From Actinoplanes lutulentus (lineage in GTDB: Bacteria > Actinomycetota > Actinomycetes > Mycobacteriales > Micromonosporaceae): DNA of 64,000 nt. A model generated the notes under the pieces. That model ran no database searches, had not been told where the DNA came from, and worked only from the letters and a program-made list of their open reading frames with translations. Positions 1 to 7,406 of the stretch are shown in pieces (the stretch's first letter is position 1; each line of letters starts with the position of its first letter). The stretch spans positions 124,001-188,000 of the forward strand of contig NZ_QLMJ01000010.1 in NCBI RefSeq assembly GCF_003259845.1. The letters are read 5' to 3'. Both the position numbers and the translations under genes were made by a program.

Positions 1-204
1 TTGCCGCGCCGCCTTCCCGCGCTTCGCCTTCGCCGGCCGGCCCTGGAGCACCGCGCCACCCACCCCCCGAGGGCTGGCGACGATGCTCTTGGACCGGGCG
101 CCGGAGAAGAGATCCCGCCGGATCACCCCGACCACCGTGAACACGAAGATCCACAGAAGAACGAGGAACCCGAAGCGGGCAACGGTTAGGACGAATTCGG
201 GCAA
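1..204 (-). CDS. fhaB: FHA-domain protein FhaB/FipA, N-terminal fragment
   Basis: Only the first 68 codons are inside the window; the gene continues beyond position 1. The read begins LPEFVLTVARFGFLVLLWIF, one N-terminal membrane segment, followed by VVGVIRRDLF and a basic linker, the usual start of actinobacterial FhaB. The FHA domain itself lies outside the window. The start is taken as the TTG at 204, five bases after the fhaA stop, so the two are probably co-transcribed. In actinobacteria fhaA-fhaB normally precede the PstP/RodA/PbpA/PknA/PknB genes controlling growth and division; that is known synteny, not visible here. Confidence 0.75.
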   Translation of the reverse strand, partial: MPEFVLTVARFGFLVLLWIFVFTVVGVIRRDLFSGARSKSIVASPRGVGGAVLQGRPAKAKRGKAARQ

Positions 205-209
205 GGTCG

Positions 210-968
210 CTAGCCGTCCACTCGGAAGGTGAGCGTGGTCGTCCCGAGCTGGATCATGTCGCCCGGGTTCAATGCGACGGCGGACACGCGCTGGCCGTTG
301 ACCATCGTGCCGTTCGTCGAGCCCAGGTCCGTGAGAACGACCTGGTTGCCGTCGTAGTCCAGACGGGCGTGCCGACGCGAGATGCCGACGTCCGGCAGGC
401 GAAGGTTCGCCTGGTCGCCGCGGCCGATCACGGTCGAGCCCATCTGCAACGGGTAGGTACGCCCGTCGCCGGACACGAGACCGACACTGCGCGGGCCACC
501 GTGACCACCCTGCGGCGGGTAGCCGCCCTGCTGGTCATAAGGCGAGTACTGAGGCCCCGCGTCATATGCCGGCTGTTGCACCGGGGCGACCTCGCCACCG
601 GTGTACACCTCAGCGGTGACACGGAACATGCCCGTGTCCAGGCCATCGCCCCGCTCGATCTCGACGATCACGTCGCCGTACACGGTCCAGGCCTGCTCAC
701 CGATGAACTCGGCCTGGGACTGCGCCAGCTCCTGCGCCAAGGCCGCGGCATACGGCGCCAGCCGGCTGTGGTCGTAGGGCGACAGATCGATCACATAGCG
801 GTTGGGCACAAGGGTGCGGCCACCGGCGAGGATGGCCTTGTGTGCCTCGGCCTCCCGCTGCATGGCATTCAGGATCTCCACAGGGTGCACGACACCCTTG
901 AACACCTTCGCGAAGGCCCCCTCGACAAGGCCTTCCAATCGCTTCTCAAAGCGCTGCAGCACGCTCAC
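210..968 (-). CDS. fhaA: FHA-domain protein FhaA (DUF3662 + FHA)
   Basis: A 252-residue phosphothreonine-binding scaffold. Residues about 1-115 form the DUF3662 domain (VSVLQRFEKRLEGLVEGAF at the start). A Gly/Tyr/Pro/Gln-rich linker follows, and the last 85 or so residues are an FHA domain with the GRG, SRRHA and LGSTNG motifs that bind phosphothreonine. In mycobacteria FhaA binds Ser/Thr-kinase-phosphorylated partners such as MviN at the division site. The GTG at 968 is chosen because GAGGAG lies about eight bases upstream and it matches the family N terminus; an ATG further upstream would add an atypical extension. The promoter should lie in the 277-bp gap to tRNA-Leu. Confidence 0.93.
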   Translation of the reverse strand: MSVLQRFEKRLEGLVEGAFAKVFKGVVHPVEILNAMQREAEAHKAILAGGRTLVPNRYVIDLSPYDHSRLAPYAAALAQELAQSQAEFIGEQAWTVYGDVIVEIERGDGLDTGMFRVTAEVYTGGEVAPVQQPAYDAGPQYSPYDQQGGYPPQGGHGGPRSVGLVSGDGRTYPLQMGSTVIGRGDQANLRLPDVGISRRHARLDYDGNQVVLTDLGSTNGTMVNGQRVSAVALNPGDMIQLGTTTLTFRVDG

Positions 969-1245
969 CGGCTCCTCCTCGGGTTCCGAGGACATGATGG
1001 TATCCGGCGACTGCTTGCGCATCCGTAGCCCAAGAGCAGCCGGCACTTCTGACCCTCGTATGACGCCCTACGACGCCGTGCTAATGTTTCCTGCGTCGCG
1101 GGGTGATATCAACTCACTTGGTACTGATCTCGCCTAGTGACGTGCGACAGCGTAGTCTGTCGCAGCCAGTAACAAGAAGTCGGCTCGACCAGCCGGTTTC
1201 AGGCCAACGAGATCATGCGTATATGATCTTGGCGGCAAGTCACAT

Positions 1246-1328
1246 GGGGATGTGGCGGAATGGCAGACGCGCACGGTTCAGGTCCGTGTGTCCGAAAGGA
1301 CGTGGGGGTTCAACTCCCCCCATCCCCA
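1246..1328 (+). tRNA. tRNA-Leu (anticodon CAG)
   Basis: An 83-nt cloverleaf with a long variable arm. The acceptor stem is GGGGATG (1246-1252) paired with CATCCCC (1321-1327), followed by discriminator A. The anticodon loop is TTCAGGT, giving CAG, which reads the CTG leucine codon dominant in high-GC genomes. The T arm is GGGGGTTCAACTCCCCC. No CCA is encoded. A tRNA-Leu beside fhaA is also the mycobacterial arrangement. Confidence 0.95.
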
Positions 1329-1338
1329 CGAGTTCGCT

Positions 1339-1385
1339 GGGAGCCCTGTGTTTGCGTAACGCGCAAACCCAGGGCTCCTTTCGTT
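1339..1385 (+). terminator. Terminator hairpin after tRNA-Leu
   Basis: GGAGCCCTG pairs with CAGGGCTCC across an inner stem built from TTTGCG and CGCAAA, followed by TTTCGTT. It lies 10 bases past the tRNA, as expected for a factor-independent terminator. Confidence 0.8.
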
Positions 1386-1430
1386 ATGCCAGCCGGGGGG
1401 CCGAGCCCCCCGAACCCCCCACGGTGCGAT
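1381..1430 (+). repeat. tRNA-downstream dispersed repeat, copy 1
   Basis: This segment contains a GGGGGGC/GCCCCCC hairpin, then GAACCCCCC and ACGGTGCGA. A nearly identical copy lies on the minus strand at 38461-38510. Both begin with TCGTYATG directly after a terminator that follows a tRNA gene. Function unknown. Confidence 0.7.
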
Positions 1431-1660
1431 GGTCACCCTGGAAGCTGCCTGGTCCCTCTCTCCGGCCCTAATTCCTTGGGTACGCGCTAAGCGTGCTGTT
1501 TCCCACACGGGCGATGCTTTGGGGCTTTTGAGGGGTTGGGGTCACGGGAAGGTGCCGTGGGTCGGGCATCTTTCGGGTGATGGTTGGGGTGGGCGCTATG
1601 CTCGCCGCCTCTTGTTGGTGTTCCTCATTTGTTCTTGTCTTCAGGGCTGGAGTGTTGGGC

Positions 1661-2479
1661 GTGTCGGTCACCGGGACTGTTCGGGGCAAGCGCAACGTGC
1701 TCGGGGTGCTCGTCGATGTGACGGACTACGCGGAAGCGGTCGATCTGATCGTCGCGGCGGCCCGGGAGCAGCGGCCATTCGCGGTTACCGCTCTGGCCGT
1801 GCACGGCGTGATGACCGGGGTCGAGGATTTCGCGCACAACGGCCGGCTCAACTCCTTTGATCTTGTGACGCCGGATGGTCAGCCCGTCCGGTGGGCGCTG
1901 AACCTTCTCCACGGCGCCGGCCTCACCGACCGCGTGTACGGGCCGTCGCTGACCTTGAAGGTCGTGGAGCAGGCCGCGGCCGAAGGACTGCCGATCTACC
2001 TGTACGGGTCGACTCAGCCCGTTCTGGACCGGCTCGTGCCGGCGTTCCAGGAGATGTTCCCGGCCCTGAAGATCGTCGGCATCGAGCCGTCCAAGTTCCG
2101 GAAATCGCTGCCGGGCGAGGAACTGGAGATCGCCGAGCGGATCAAGTCCTCCGGGGCGCGGATCGTGCTGGTCGGCCTCGGCTGCCCGCGCCAGGAGATC
2201 TTCACCTACGCGATGCGTCCGCATCTCGACATGCCGCTGCTCGCCGTCGGTGCCGCCTTCGACTACCACGCCGGTCTGCTGAAGAACCCGCCCGCGTGGA
2301 TGCAGAAGTACGCACTGGAGTGGCTCTGGCGTCTCGGCCTCGAGCCCAAGCGCCTGTGGAAGCGGTACATCCTGCTGAACCCGGCGTACCTGGCACGGCT
2401 GTTCGCACAGAAGCTCGGCATCTGGAAAGCGACAGCACCGGCGCCGACCACCGAGCGCGTGTACGACTTCGCCGTCTGA
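1661..2479 (+). CDS. WecG/TagA/CpsF-family glycosyltransferase (GT26)
   Basis: A 272-residue enzyme of the family that transfers N-acetylmannosamine(uronic acid) or related sugars onto lipid-linked intermediates for cell-envelope polymers. Family hallmarks are TPDGQPVRWALNLL with VYGPSL, the nucleotide-sugar region LVGLGCPRQEIF, and the C-terminal block VGAAFDYHAG, PAWMQKYALEWLWRL, EPKRLWKRY. There is no membrane segment; members act at the cytoplasmic face. Start choice: GTG at 1661 has GGAG eight bases upstream; GTG 1652 is an in-frame alternative. The acceptor and sugar cannot be deduced here, and no other polymer genes are adjacent. Confidence 0.88.
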   Translation: MSVTGTVRGKRNVLGVLVDVTDYAEAVDLIVAAAREQRPFAVTALAVHGVMTGVEDFAHNGRLNSFDLVTPDGQPVRWALNLLHGAGLTDRVYGPSLTLKVVEQAAAEGLPIYLYGSTQPVLDRLVPAFQEMFPALKIVGIEPSKFRKSLPGEELEIAERIKSSGARIVLVGLGCPRQEIFTYAMRPHLDMPLLAVGAAFDYHAGLLKNPPAWMQKYALEWLWRLGLEPKRLWKRYILLNPAYLARLFAQKLGIWKATAPAPTTERVYDFAV

Positions 2480-2540
2480 CCCGACACCCCCTACGGGTAC
2501 GTGTTCGGGGCATATCCCGGTTTCGGCACAGCGTGAATCG

Positions 2541-3173
2541 GTGAACGCTATCGATGTGGACACCGTTGTGGACGTCATCCTGATCGGCACCCTCGCCGCC
2601 GTCTGGCTCGCCGCCGGCCTTCTGGTCGACGGGCTGCCCACCGCCGGCACCGCGAGCGAGCTCCGCCGCCGAGCCGTGCTGCTCACCGTGCTGGTCGCGA
2701 TCGGCGCCACCGCCTTCGTCGCGGTGCCGGTCATCACCGGGCTGATCCCCGGCGTTTCGTCGGCGCCCACGGCGGCCCTGCTCCCGGCCGTACCCGCTCT
2801 GATCGTGCTGACCGCGACCCTGCGCCGCCTCGCCTGGGTCCGGCGCGGCGCGGGCGCGTTCGCGACCGCGCCGCTCGCGCCGGTTCCGCCGGCCCTGCGT
2901 GCGGCCGCCGCGCATCCGCTCGTCGCCGCACCTCTGCAGATCACCGGACTGGCCGCGCTGGTCGGCATCCCGATCGCGGCGCGGCTCGTCGAGGTTCCCT
3001 CGGGCGGCGCGTCGACGGCCGCCGGGGTGGCCATCACCGTGGTCGCGGTCGCCGTCGTGGCGATCGGCATCCGTGCCGGCCTGCGGCACAGCCGATTCGC
3101 CCCGCTGGTGATGGCGCCGCTGGTGATGTCATCGCTGCGCCGCCGGGAGCGCACTCCCGCCGGCGTCCGCTGA
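2541..3173 (+). CDS. Hypothetical multi-pass membrane protein
   Basis: A 210-residue protein starting at GTG 2541. It has about five hydrophobic spans: residues around 8-28, 48-68, 72-92, 130-150 and 160-180. They are separated by short Arg-rich loops such as ELRRRAVLL and LRRLAWVRRG, with a basic tail SLRRRERTPAG. I do not recognise a family. It follows the glycosyltransferase by 61 bp in the same direction and may share its transcript, but that is not evidence of a shared pathway. Confidence 0.7.
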   Translation: MNAIDVDTVVDVILIGTLAAVWLAAGLLVDGLPTAGTASELRRRAVLLTVLVAIGATAFVAVPVITGLIPGVSSAPTAALLPAVPALIVLTATLRRLAWVRRGAGAFATAPLAPVPPALRAAAAHPLVAAPLQITGLAALVGIPIAARLVEVPSGGASTAAGVAITVVAVAVVAIGIRAGLRHSRFAPLVMAPLVMSSLRRRERTPAGVR

Positions 3174-3190
3174 AAAAGGGCCTTACCTAC

Positions 3191-3676
3191 TTACTTGTTC
3201 CGGTGGTTCCTCGCCTCTTGCTGGTACAGCAGCTCCAGAATGGAGCGTGCCGCCTCGAACCACCGGTCCAGCCAGTCCGAGGGCGGCAGCGTGCCGCGGG
3301 CGGGAAGCTCGAGGAGCAGCCCACGCAGCAACGGGTGATCCGCCATCGATTCGCTGGACGAGTCCGCCCAGGTGCTCGTGGCGAAGACCGGCTCGGTCAA
3401 ACCGTGCAGGTCAAGGGAAGGAAGCTTCCCCGCGCGATCCAGCGCACTGGTCGGCTCGATGCTGCGCGACTCAATGCTTCGCGATTCGATGCTGTGCGAT
3501 CGGCCGGGCGAGCGGGTCGGGAGGCCCGAGCTGCTGCGGGACAGCAACTCACTGTCCCCGATGTCCCCGGTCAGGGTCGAGTCCCGACGATTCTGCCGGT
3601 ACGCGCTGACGCCACCGCTGAACCGGTCCTGCGCTGTCGACGAACCGTTGGTGAGGTTCTCCGAGCCAATAGTCAT
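3191..3676 (-). CDS. Hypothetical Ser-rich protein with SIESR repeats
   Basis: A 161-residue soluble protein of unknown function. The N-terminal half is low complexity (MTIGSENLTNGSSTAQDRFSGG), followed by three near-identical units SIESR-SIESR-SIEPT around residues 62-75. The C-terminal part is predicted helical (DWLDRWFEAARSILELLYQQEA). ATG 3676 is preferred over upstream in-frame starts because the purine-rich AGGCAGAGAG lies just before it. It is followed at a distance by the DUF397 gene on the same strand, which is typical company for actinobacterial developmental regulators, but no known domain is visible. Confidence 0.6.
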   Translation of the reverse strand: MTIGSENLTNGSSTAQDRFSGGVSAYRQNRRDSTLTGDIGDSELLSRSSSGLPTRSPGRSHSIESRSIESRSIEPTSALDRAGKLPSLDLHGLTEPVFATSTWADSSSESMADHPLLRGLLLELPARGTLPPSDWLDRWFEAARSILELLYQQEARNHRNK

Positions 3677-3821
3677 CTCTCTGCCTTGCCTCGTTCGATT
3701 GTCGCCGCAAAGCGCGGTCCGGTCCGCGCTTAAGGCAATCAACGAGGCGAGTCCCGCCCAGCGACGGGAAAAACGGGCAAATGACTACAACCGGATAAAG
3801 CGAGTCGACCGAGCGGAACGC

Positions 3822-4046
3822 TCAGAGATCGAACTCGCCGTCCTTGGCCCCTCCGACGAACGCGTCCCATTCAGCGGTCGTGAAGATCAATGTGGAGCCG
3901 GCCGGATTCTTGGAGTCGCGGACGGCGATCGCCTCACCAACGAACGCGACCTCGACGCAGTTGTCACAGTCCGAACCGCTTCGGGTGCTCTTGAACCACT
4001 CGGCCCGGCTCAGGTCGATCCGGAGACCCTTCGTCTCGAATTCCAC
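3822..4046 (-). CDS. DUF397 domain protein
   Basis: A complete 74-residue DUF397 protein: LSRAEWFKSTRSGSDCDNCVEVAF, then IAVRDSKNPAGSTLIFTTAEWDAFV. This small actinobacterial family is normally encoded next to a DUF5753/XRE DNA-binding protein with which it is thought to act like a toxin-antitoxin or regulator pair. Start GTG 4046 has GAAGGAG immediately upstream. Oddity: the expected XRE partner is absent on both sides, so this is an orphan copy in the window. Confidence 0.9.
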   Translation of the reverse strand: MEFETKGLRIDLSRAEWFKSTRSGSDCDNCVEVAFVGEAIAVRDSKNPAGSTLIFTTAEWDAFVGGAKDGEFDL

Positions 4047-4860
4047 AATGTCTCCTTCGTCAGCATCTCGATCAACGTGGTGGGCGGCCGCCAGACCCTC
4101 GGCCGCTCGGCCGCCCAGGTCATCGAGCGCTGCCCGGAGATCAAGTGGCCAGAGATCGATTGGATCGTCCTGAATCAGTAACGACCGCTTTCTCGTACGG
4201 ACGCGGACCCGCTGGGCGATTACCGATCTCGTTCATTCGATCGGGCGCCTCAAATGGGGCCATAGCGACTTAACGCGCCGGCCAACCCGCCTGCCCTTTA
4301 GTGTTTCCCCTGGTCAAGGCCGCCCGATGCACCATTCCGGCGGGAAGAGACCGGCAATATCCAGGTAAGGGTTTTATGTCCGAAATGGCGCTTATTGCGG
4401 CTGGCTCATGATCGCGCCACGCATTGGCTCGGCGGCATTCCCGGCGACAGCGATCGCCGGTTCCGGAAACGATCTTCGAGGTTCGGCCGATGATCACAGA
4501 GGATCACGGAAGGCGTACATGCAACTTGCATCGAAGGAATCGGTGGTGCAATCTTTCCGTATGGCTTGCATCACGCAACGTTCTTGAGTGGATCGTGCAA
4601 GTCCGACAAAATGCATGTAAACGACGTCCGATACGGGGCGCCGAGCCATTGGGAGTCCATGGTGGACTTCTGCCCCTGACGTGGGTGGCAGGATCGGCGA
4701 TGGTGACGTTCCGCAACATTCTTCGATGGTTTGGCACATCGAAGGGTTGCAAAGGTGTACCAGACAGGCACACTGGTGCATCTGTCACAAGAGTCCACCC
4801 CACACGAGTCTCAGGGCAGGAGATGACGTGGTTCTTCCTCGGTCCGGTGATGTCATCCAC
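4047..4860. other. 814-bp gap with clustered TTGCA/TGCAA motifs
   Basis: No convincing gene on either strand; open frames here look nothing like proteins. Base composition is clearly lower in GC than the neighbours. Between 4518 and 4618 there are at least seven TGCAA, TTGCA or GCAAC motifs. These include the perfect 13-bp palindrome ATGCAACTTGCAT at 4518-4530 and the inverted repeat TTGCATCACGCAA at 4566-4578, with another TTGCAAA at 4746. It probably holds the DUF397 promoter and regulatory sites. Confidence 0.5.
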
Positions 4861-5130
4861 GTGACAAAAGCGGCGAGCGTCCAATTCGCATCACCGCTGC
4901 TGTTCCGGGTCATCCGGGTTCACGACTGGCCGACGTACGAGGGCTGGGTTTGGCTCGACGGCTACGAGCTCAACTCGGCCGGTGACGCGGTCGAACGCCG
5001 CTCCATATTCGTGCAGGTCAACGGCCTGCGTCCGGTGGGCAAAGCCCCGGATCCGCGGGCACGAAACGCACGTCAGCCAGCCGCTCGTCCCGGCGTACTG
5101 CCGGCGCGGACGGTCCGCACCAACCGCTGA
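4861..5130 (+). CDS. Conserved actinobacterial small protein, unknown function
   Basis: An 89-residue protein from GTG 4861. The core LLFRVIRVHDWPTYEGWVWLDGYELNSAGDAVERRSIFVQ, followed by NGLRPVG, resembles a short beta-rich conserved protein I recall from many actinomycetes, with no assigned function. The tail (PDPRARNARQPAARPG) is basic and disordered. The frame is open upstream to 4681, but the extra residues are Cys/His-rich and improbable, and the GTG marks where high GC at third positions begins. The ribosome-binding site is weak. It converges on the PASTA gene with 6 bp between stops. Confidence 0.65.
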   Translation: MTKAASVQFASPLLFRVIRVHDWPTYEGWVWLDGYELNSAGDAVERRSIFVQVNGLRPVGKAPDPRARNARQPAARPGVLPARTVRTNR

Positions 5131-5136
5131 GCCGGC

Positions 5137-5880
5137 TCAGTCCTGGGCGGGGGCTTGAGCCGGCGACGTCGTCGTCGCCACCGGGCTGCTGGGCAGCGCG
5201 GTCGAGACGACGAGAGTGATGCGCGTGTCGGAGGGCACCAGGCTGCCCTCCGGCGGATCGCTGTCGATCACCGTTCCCGGTTCCGCGTCACTCGCGCGCT
5301 GGATCACCCGGAACGTCAGTCCGGTGCGTTGCAACGCCGACTGTGCGTCGGCGACCGGCATACCCCGCAGCGCCGGCACCGTGACCTCGGCGTTTGCCGG
5401 CTCGGTGGTCGGCTCGACGGTGCTCAGAGTCGGTGACGGGCTGGCCGGTTCGGTGGTCGGCTCCGTCGTGGACGCGGTCGTGGGCTCGGCAGCAGTGGTC
5501 GCCACCGTCGCCGGAGTCGTCGCGGGCGTCTCGGTCTGATCGTCGGAACTCTGCACGATCACCGCGATGCCGAAACCGAGCAGGCCCAGCAGCGCCAGCG
5601 CGGCGGTGCCGACAGCGATCGGCGCCCACCAGCGTCCTCGCGGCTCCTCGGAACGAGGGTCCGCCCAGTCGCTCTCGTAGTACTCGGTGCCCGGCCTCGG
5701 CGGCCGAACCTCGGCCCGCCCGGTCCAGATCGCGTTGTCGCGGTCATCCGATCGGGGACCACCGGACGGTTGAATTCGGGTGGCGTCATCCGCCGCGCCA
5801 GACCTCACCTCGGTCGGGCTCGCCTCGACCGGTTCCATCGGCGTCGTCTCGTCCGGCTCCGGGGGACGCTCGTCGGCCAT
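5137..5880 (-). CDS. Membrane-anchored single-PASTA-domain protein
   Basis: A 247-residue protein. Residues 1-80 are acidic and disordered and cytoplasmic; 84-112 form a membrane span (PIAVGTAALALLGLLGFGIAVIV). A Thr/Glu/Pro-rich extracellular stalk (about 113-163) follows, then one PASTA domain at about 165-230 (VTVPALRGMPVADAQSAL, PPEGSLVPSDTRITLVVS). PASTA domains bind muropeptides or beta-lactams in PknB-type kinases and penicillin-binding proteins; here there is no kinase or transpeptidase domain. It could sense or bridge peptidoglycan. Start ATG 5880 has GGGAA upstream. Confidence 0.85.
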   Translation of the reverse strand: MADERPPEPDETTPMEPVEASPTEVRSGAADDATRIQPSGGPRSDDRDNAIWTGRAEVRPPRPGTEYYESDWADPRSEEPRGRWWAPIAVGTAALALLGLLGFGIAVIVQSSDDQTETPATTPATVATTAAEPTTASTTEPTTEPASPSPTLSTVEPTTEPANAEVTVPALRGMPVADAQSALQRTGLTFRVIQRASDAEPGTVIDSDPPEGSLVPSDTRITLVVSTALPSSPVATTTSPAQAPAQD

Positions 5881-6022
5881 CGCCGGTTCCCTTCACTCCG
5901 TACATCTGTGCTCGCCGCAAGCGTCAAGGTATCGAATCTTGAGGCTACGTGGGGTTTTCCGGCCGAATGCAACCTTGCCAGGCGTTTCACAGACATCGGC
6001 AGGTACCAGTACAGTGCCCGGC

Positions 6023-7399
6023 ATGGCCGAGAAGGGCTGGACATCACAGGCCGCCACGGCGGCCGGAATCGCGGCTGGCACGGGTGCCGCACAACTGGGT
6101 CTCGGCTACGGCTTGGGCGTACTCGTCTGGCCGGCGACTGCCGCCGAGGCGGAGAACATCTGGCTGGGCAGCCTCGGCTGGGCCACCTGGATCACCGCGA
6201 GCGCCACCGTGCTCGGCGCGGTGACAGCCAGTCGGCTGCGCCCTGACCGGCCCGGACGCTGGCTCGGCCTCTGGCGCTTCGCACTGGCAACGGCCTCCGC
6301 ACTCGGCGCCCTCGTCTCGGTCGCGCTGGTCGCGCTCCCGGCCCGCTCAGCGGTACGCCTTGACGACCTGTCGCCGCAGCTCATGGCCGGTGGATACGCG
6401 CTCGCCGGCCTGCTCGCCGGCCTGGTCGTGGCGTTCTGGGCGGTCTCGTCGGGACCGGTCGCGGCCAACCTGATCGGCACGGCGGCCGGGCTCTGGGCCC
6501 TGGCCATCGCCGGGGTGGTCGCCGAGCTGGTGACCGGCCGTGATTTCGCCACCTACCTGACCAGCTGGCAGTTCGCCGAGGCGGCAAGCCCGGTCCGGTA
6601 CGGCGGCATCTACTGGCCGAGCGCGCTGCTCACCCTGGCCGCCGCGTTCGTGATCGGACTGATCGCCGCCTGGCCCGCCGCCCGCCGTGGCAGCACCGGC
6701 CTGGGCACCGCGATCTCCGGTGCGGTCGGACCGCTTCTGGTCGCGTTCTCGTTCCTGATCCTGGCGCCCCAGCTGACCCAGGCAACCGGCCCGCTGCAGT
6801 CGGCGTACCTGATCGCCCCGTACGCGGTTCTCGCCGGTCTCGCCGGCTCGGCCCTGACCGCGGCGCTCGCTCAGAGCAGCCAGACCCGCCGCAACCGCCC
6901 CGATCTGGTCCCGGTGACGACCCCGGACTCGGACAACGACGTCTTCACGAACCCCGTCGGGACGGCCACCAAGCCGACGTCGCCGGTGAGTGAAGTGCCT
7001 GGTCGCAAGCCTGTTGCCCCGAGGCAGCCGCTCCGGCCGGAGCCCAAGCCGGTCAGCATGCCGCCGACCCCGAAGCCTCTGGGGCCGCCGCCGTCAGCCG
7101 GAGCACCCACCGGCCCGCCGCCGGCCGCTCCGGCCAAGGCCACCGGATCCGCCAAGGCGCCGGGCCAGGCCACCCCGAGCCCGGTCGGTAAACCGGCCAC
7201 ACAGGACAAACCGCCTGCCTACGCGGATCCGGAGATCGCTGCCGCCGCCCGGCCAAGCCGTAATCCGATCAAGCGGGCTACCGGTCGCAAGGGTGACAAC
7301 GGCAAGCCCGAAGGCGGCAAGCCCCGCTCCACGATCACCCCGCCGCCCGCGAACCCGACGGTCGCCCGCATCAACCCGGACGATCCCTCCCGCAAGTAG
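6023..7399 (+). CDS. Hypothetical polytopic membrane protein with Pro-rich tail
   Basis: A 458-residue protein starting MAEKGWTSQAATAAG. About eight hydrophobic spans fill residues 10-290 (for example LSPQLMAGGYALAGLLAGLV and GAVGPLLVAFSFLILAPQL). A cytoplasmic tail of about 160 residues rich in Pro, Lys, Ala and Gly follows (KPVAPRQPLRPEPKPVSMPP and onward). No family recognised. The start is uncertain: ATG 6023 lacks a clear ribosome-binding site and GTG 6014 is in frame. It is divergent from the PASTA gene, sharing a 140-bp promoter region. Confidence 0.72.
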   Translation: MAEKGWTSQAATAAGIAAGTGAAQLGLGYGLGVLVWPATAAEAENIWLGSLGWATWITASATVLGAVTASRLRPDRPGRWLGLWRFALATASALGALVSVALVALPARSAVRLDDLSPQLMAGGYALAGLLAGLVVAFWAVSSGPVAANLIGTAAGLWALAIAGVVAELVTGRDFATYLTSWQFAEAASPVRYGGIYWPSALLTLAAAFVIGLIAAWPAARRGSTGLGTAISGAVGPLLVAFSFLILAPQLTQATGPLQSAYLIAPYAVLAGLAGSALTAALAQSSQTRRNRPDLVPVTTPDSDNDVFTNPVGTATKPTSPVSEVPGRKPVAPRQPLRPEPKPVSMPPTPKPLGPPPSAGAPTGPPPAAPAKATGSAKAPGQATPSPVGKPATQDKPPAYADPEIAAAARPSRNPIKRATGRKGDNGKPEGGKPRSTITPPPANPTVARINPDDPSRK

Positions 7400-7406
7400 G
7401 GGTTCG

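Noticed and set aside
1625..3154. 509-codon minus-strand frame opposite the WecG-type and membrane-protein genes
   Set aside because: Low-complexity Arg/Thr/Ala product and antisense to a recognised glycosyltransferase.
4053..4181. Possible C-terminal remnant of an XRE partner fused upstream of the DUF397 frame
   Set aside because: The frame is open and high in third-position GC, but no helix-turn-helix or DUF5753 similarity can be seen, so the match is too thin.
4504..4884. Minus-strand frames of 75-126 codons in the DUF397 upstream gap
   Set aside because: Cys/His/Arg-rich random-looking products; region carries motif clusters and lower GC, more like control DNA.
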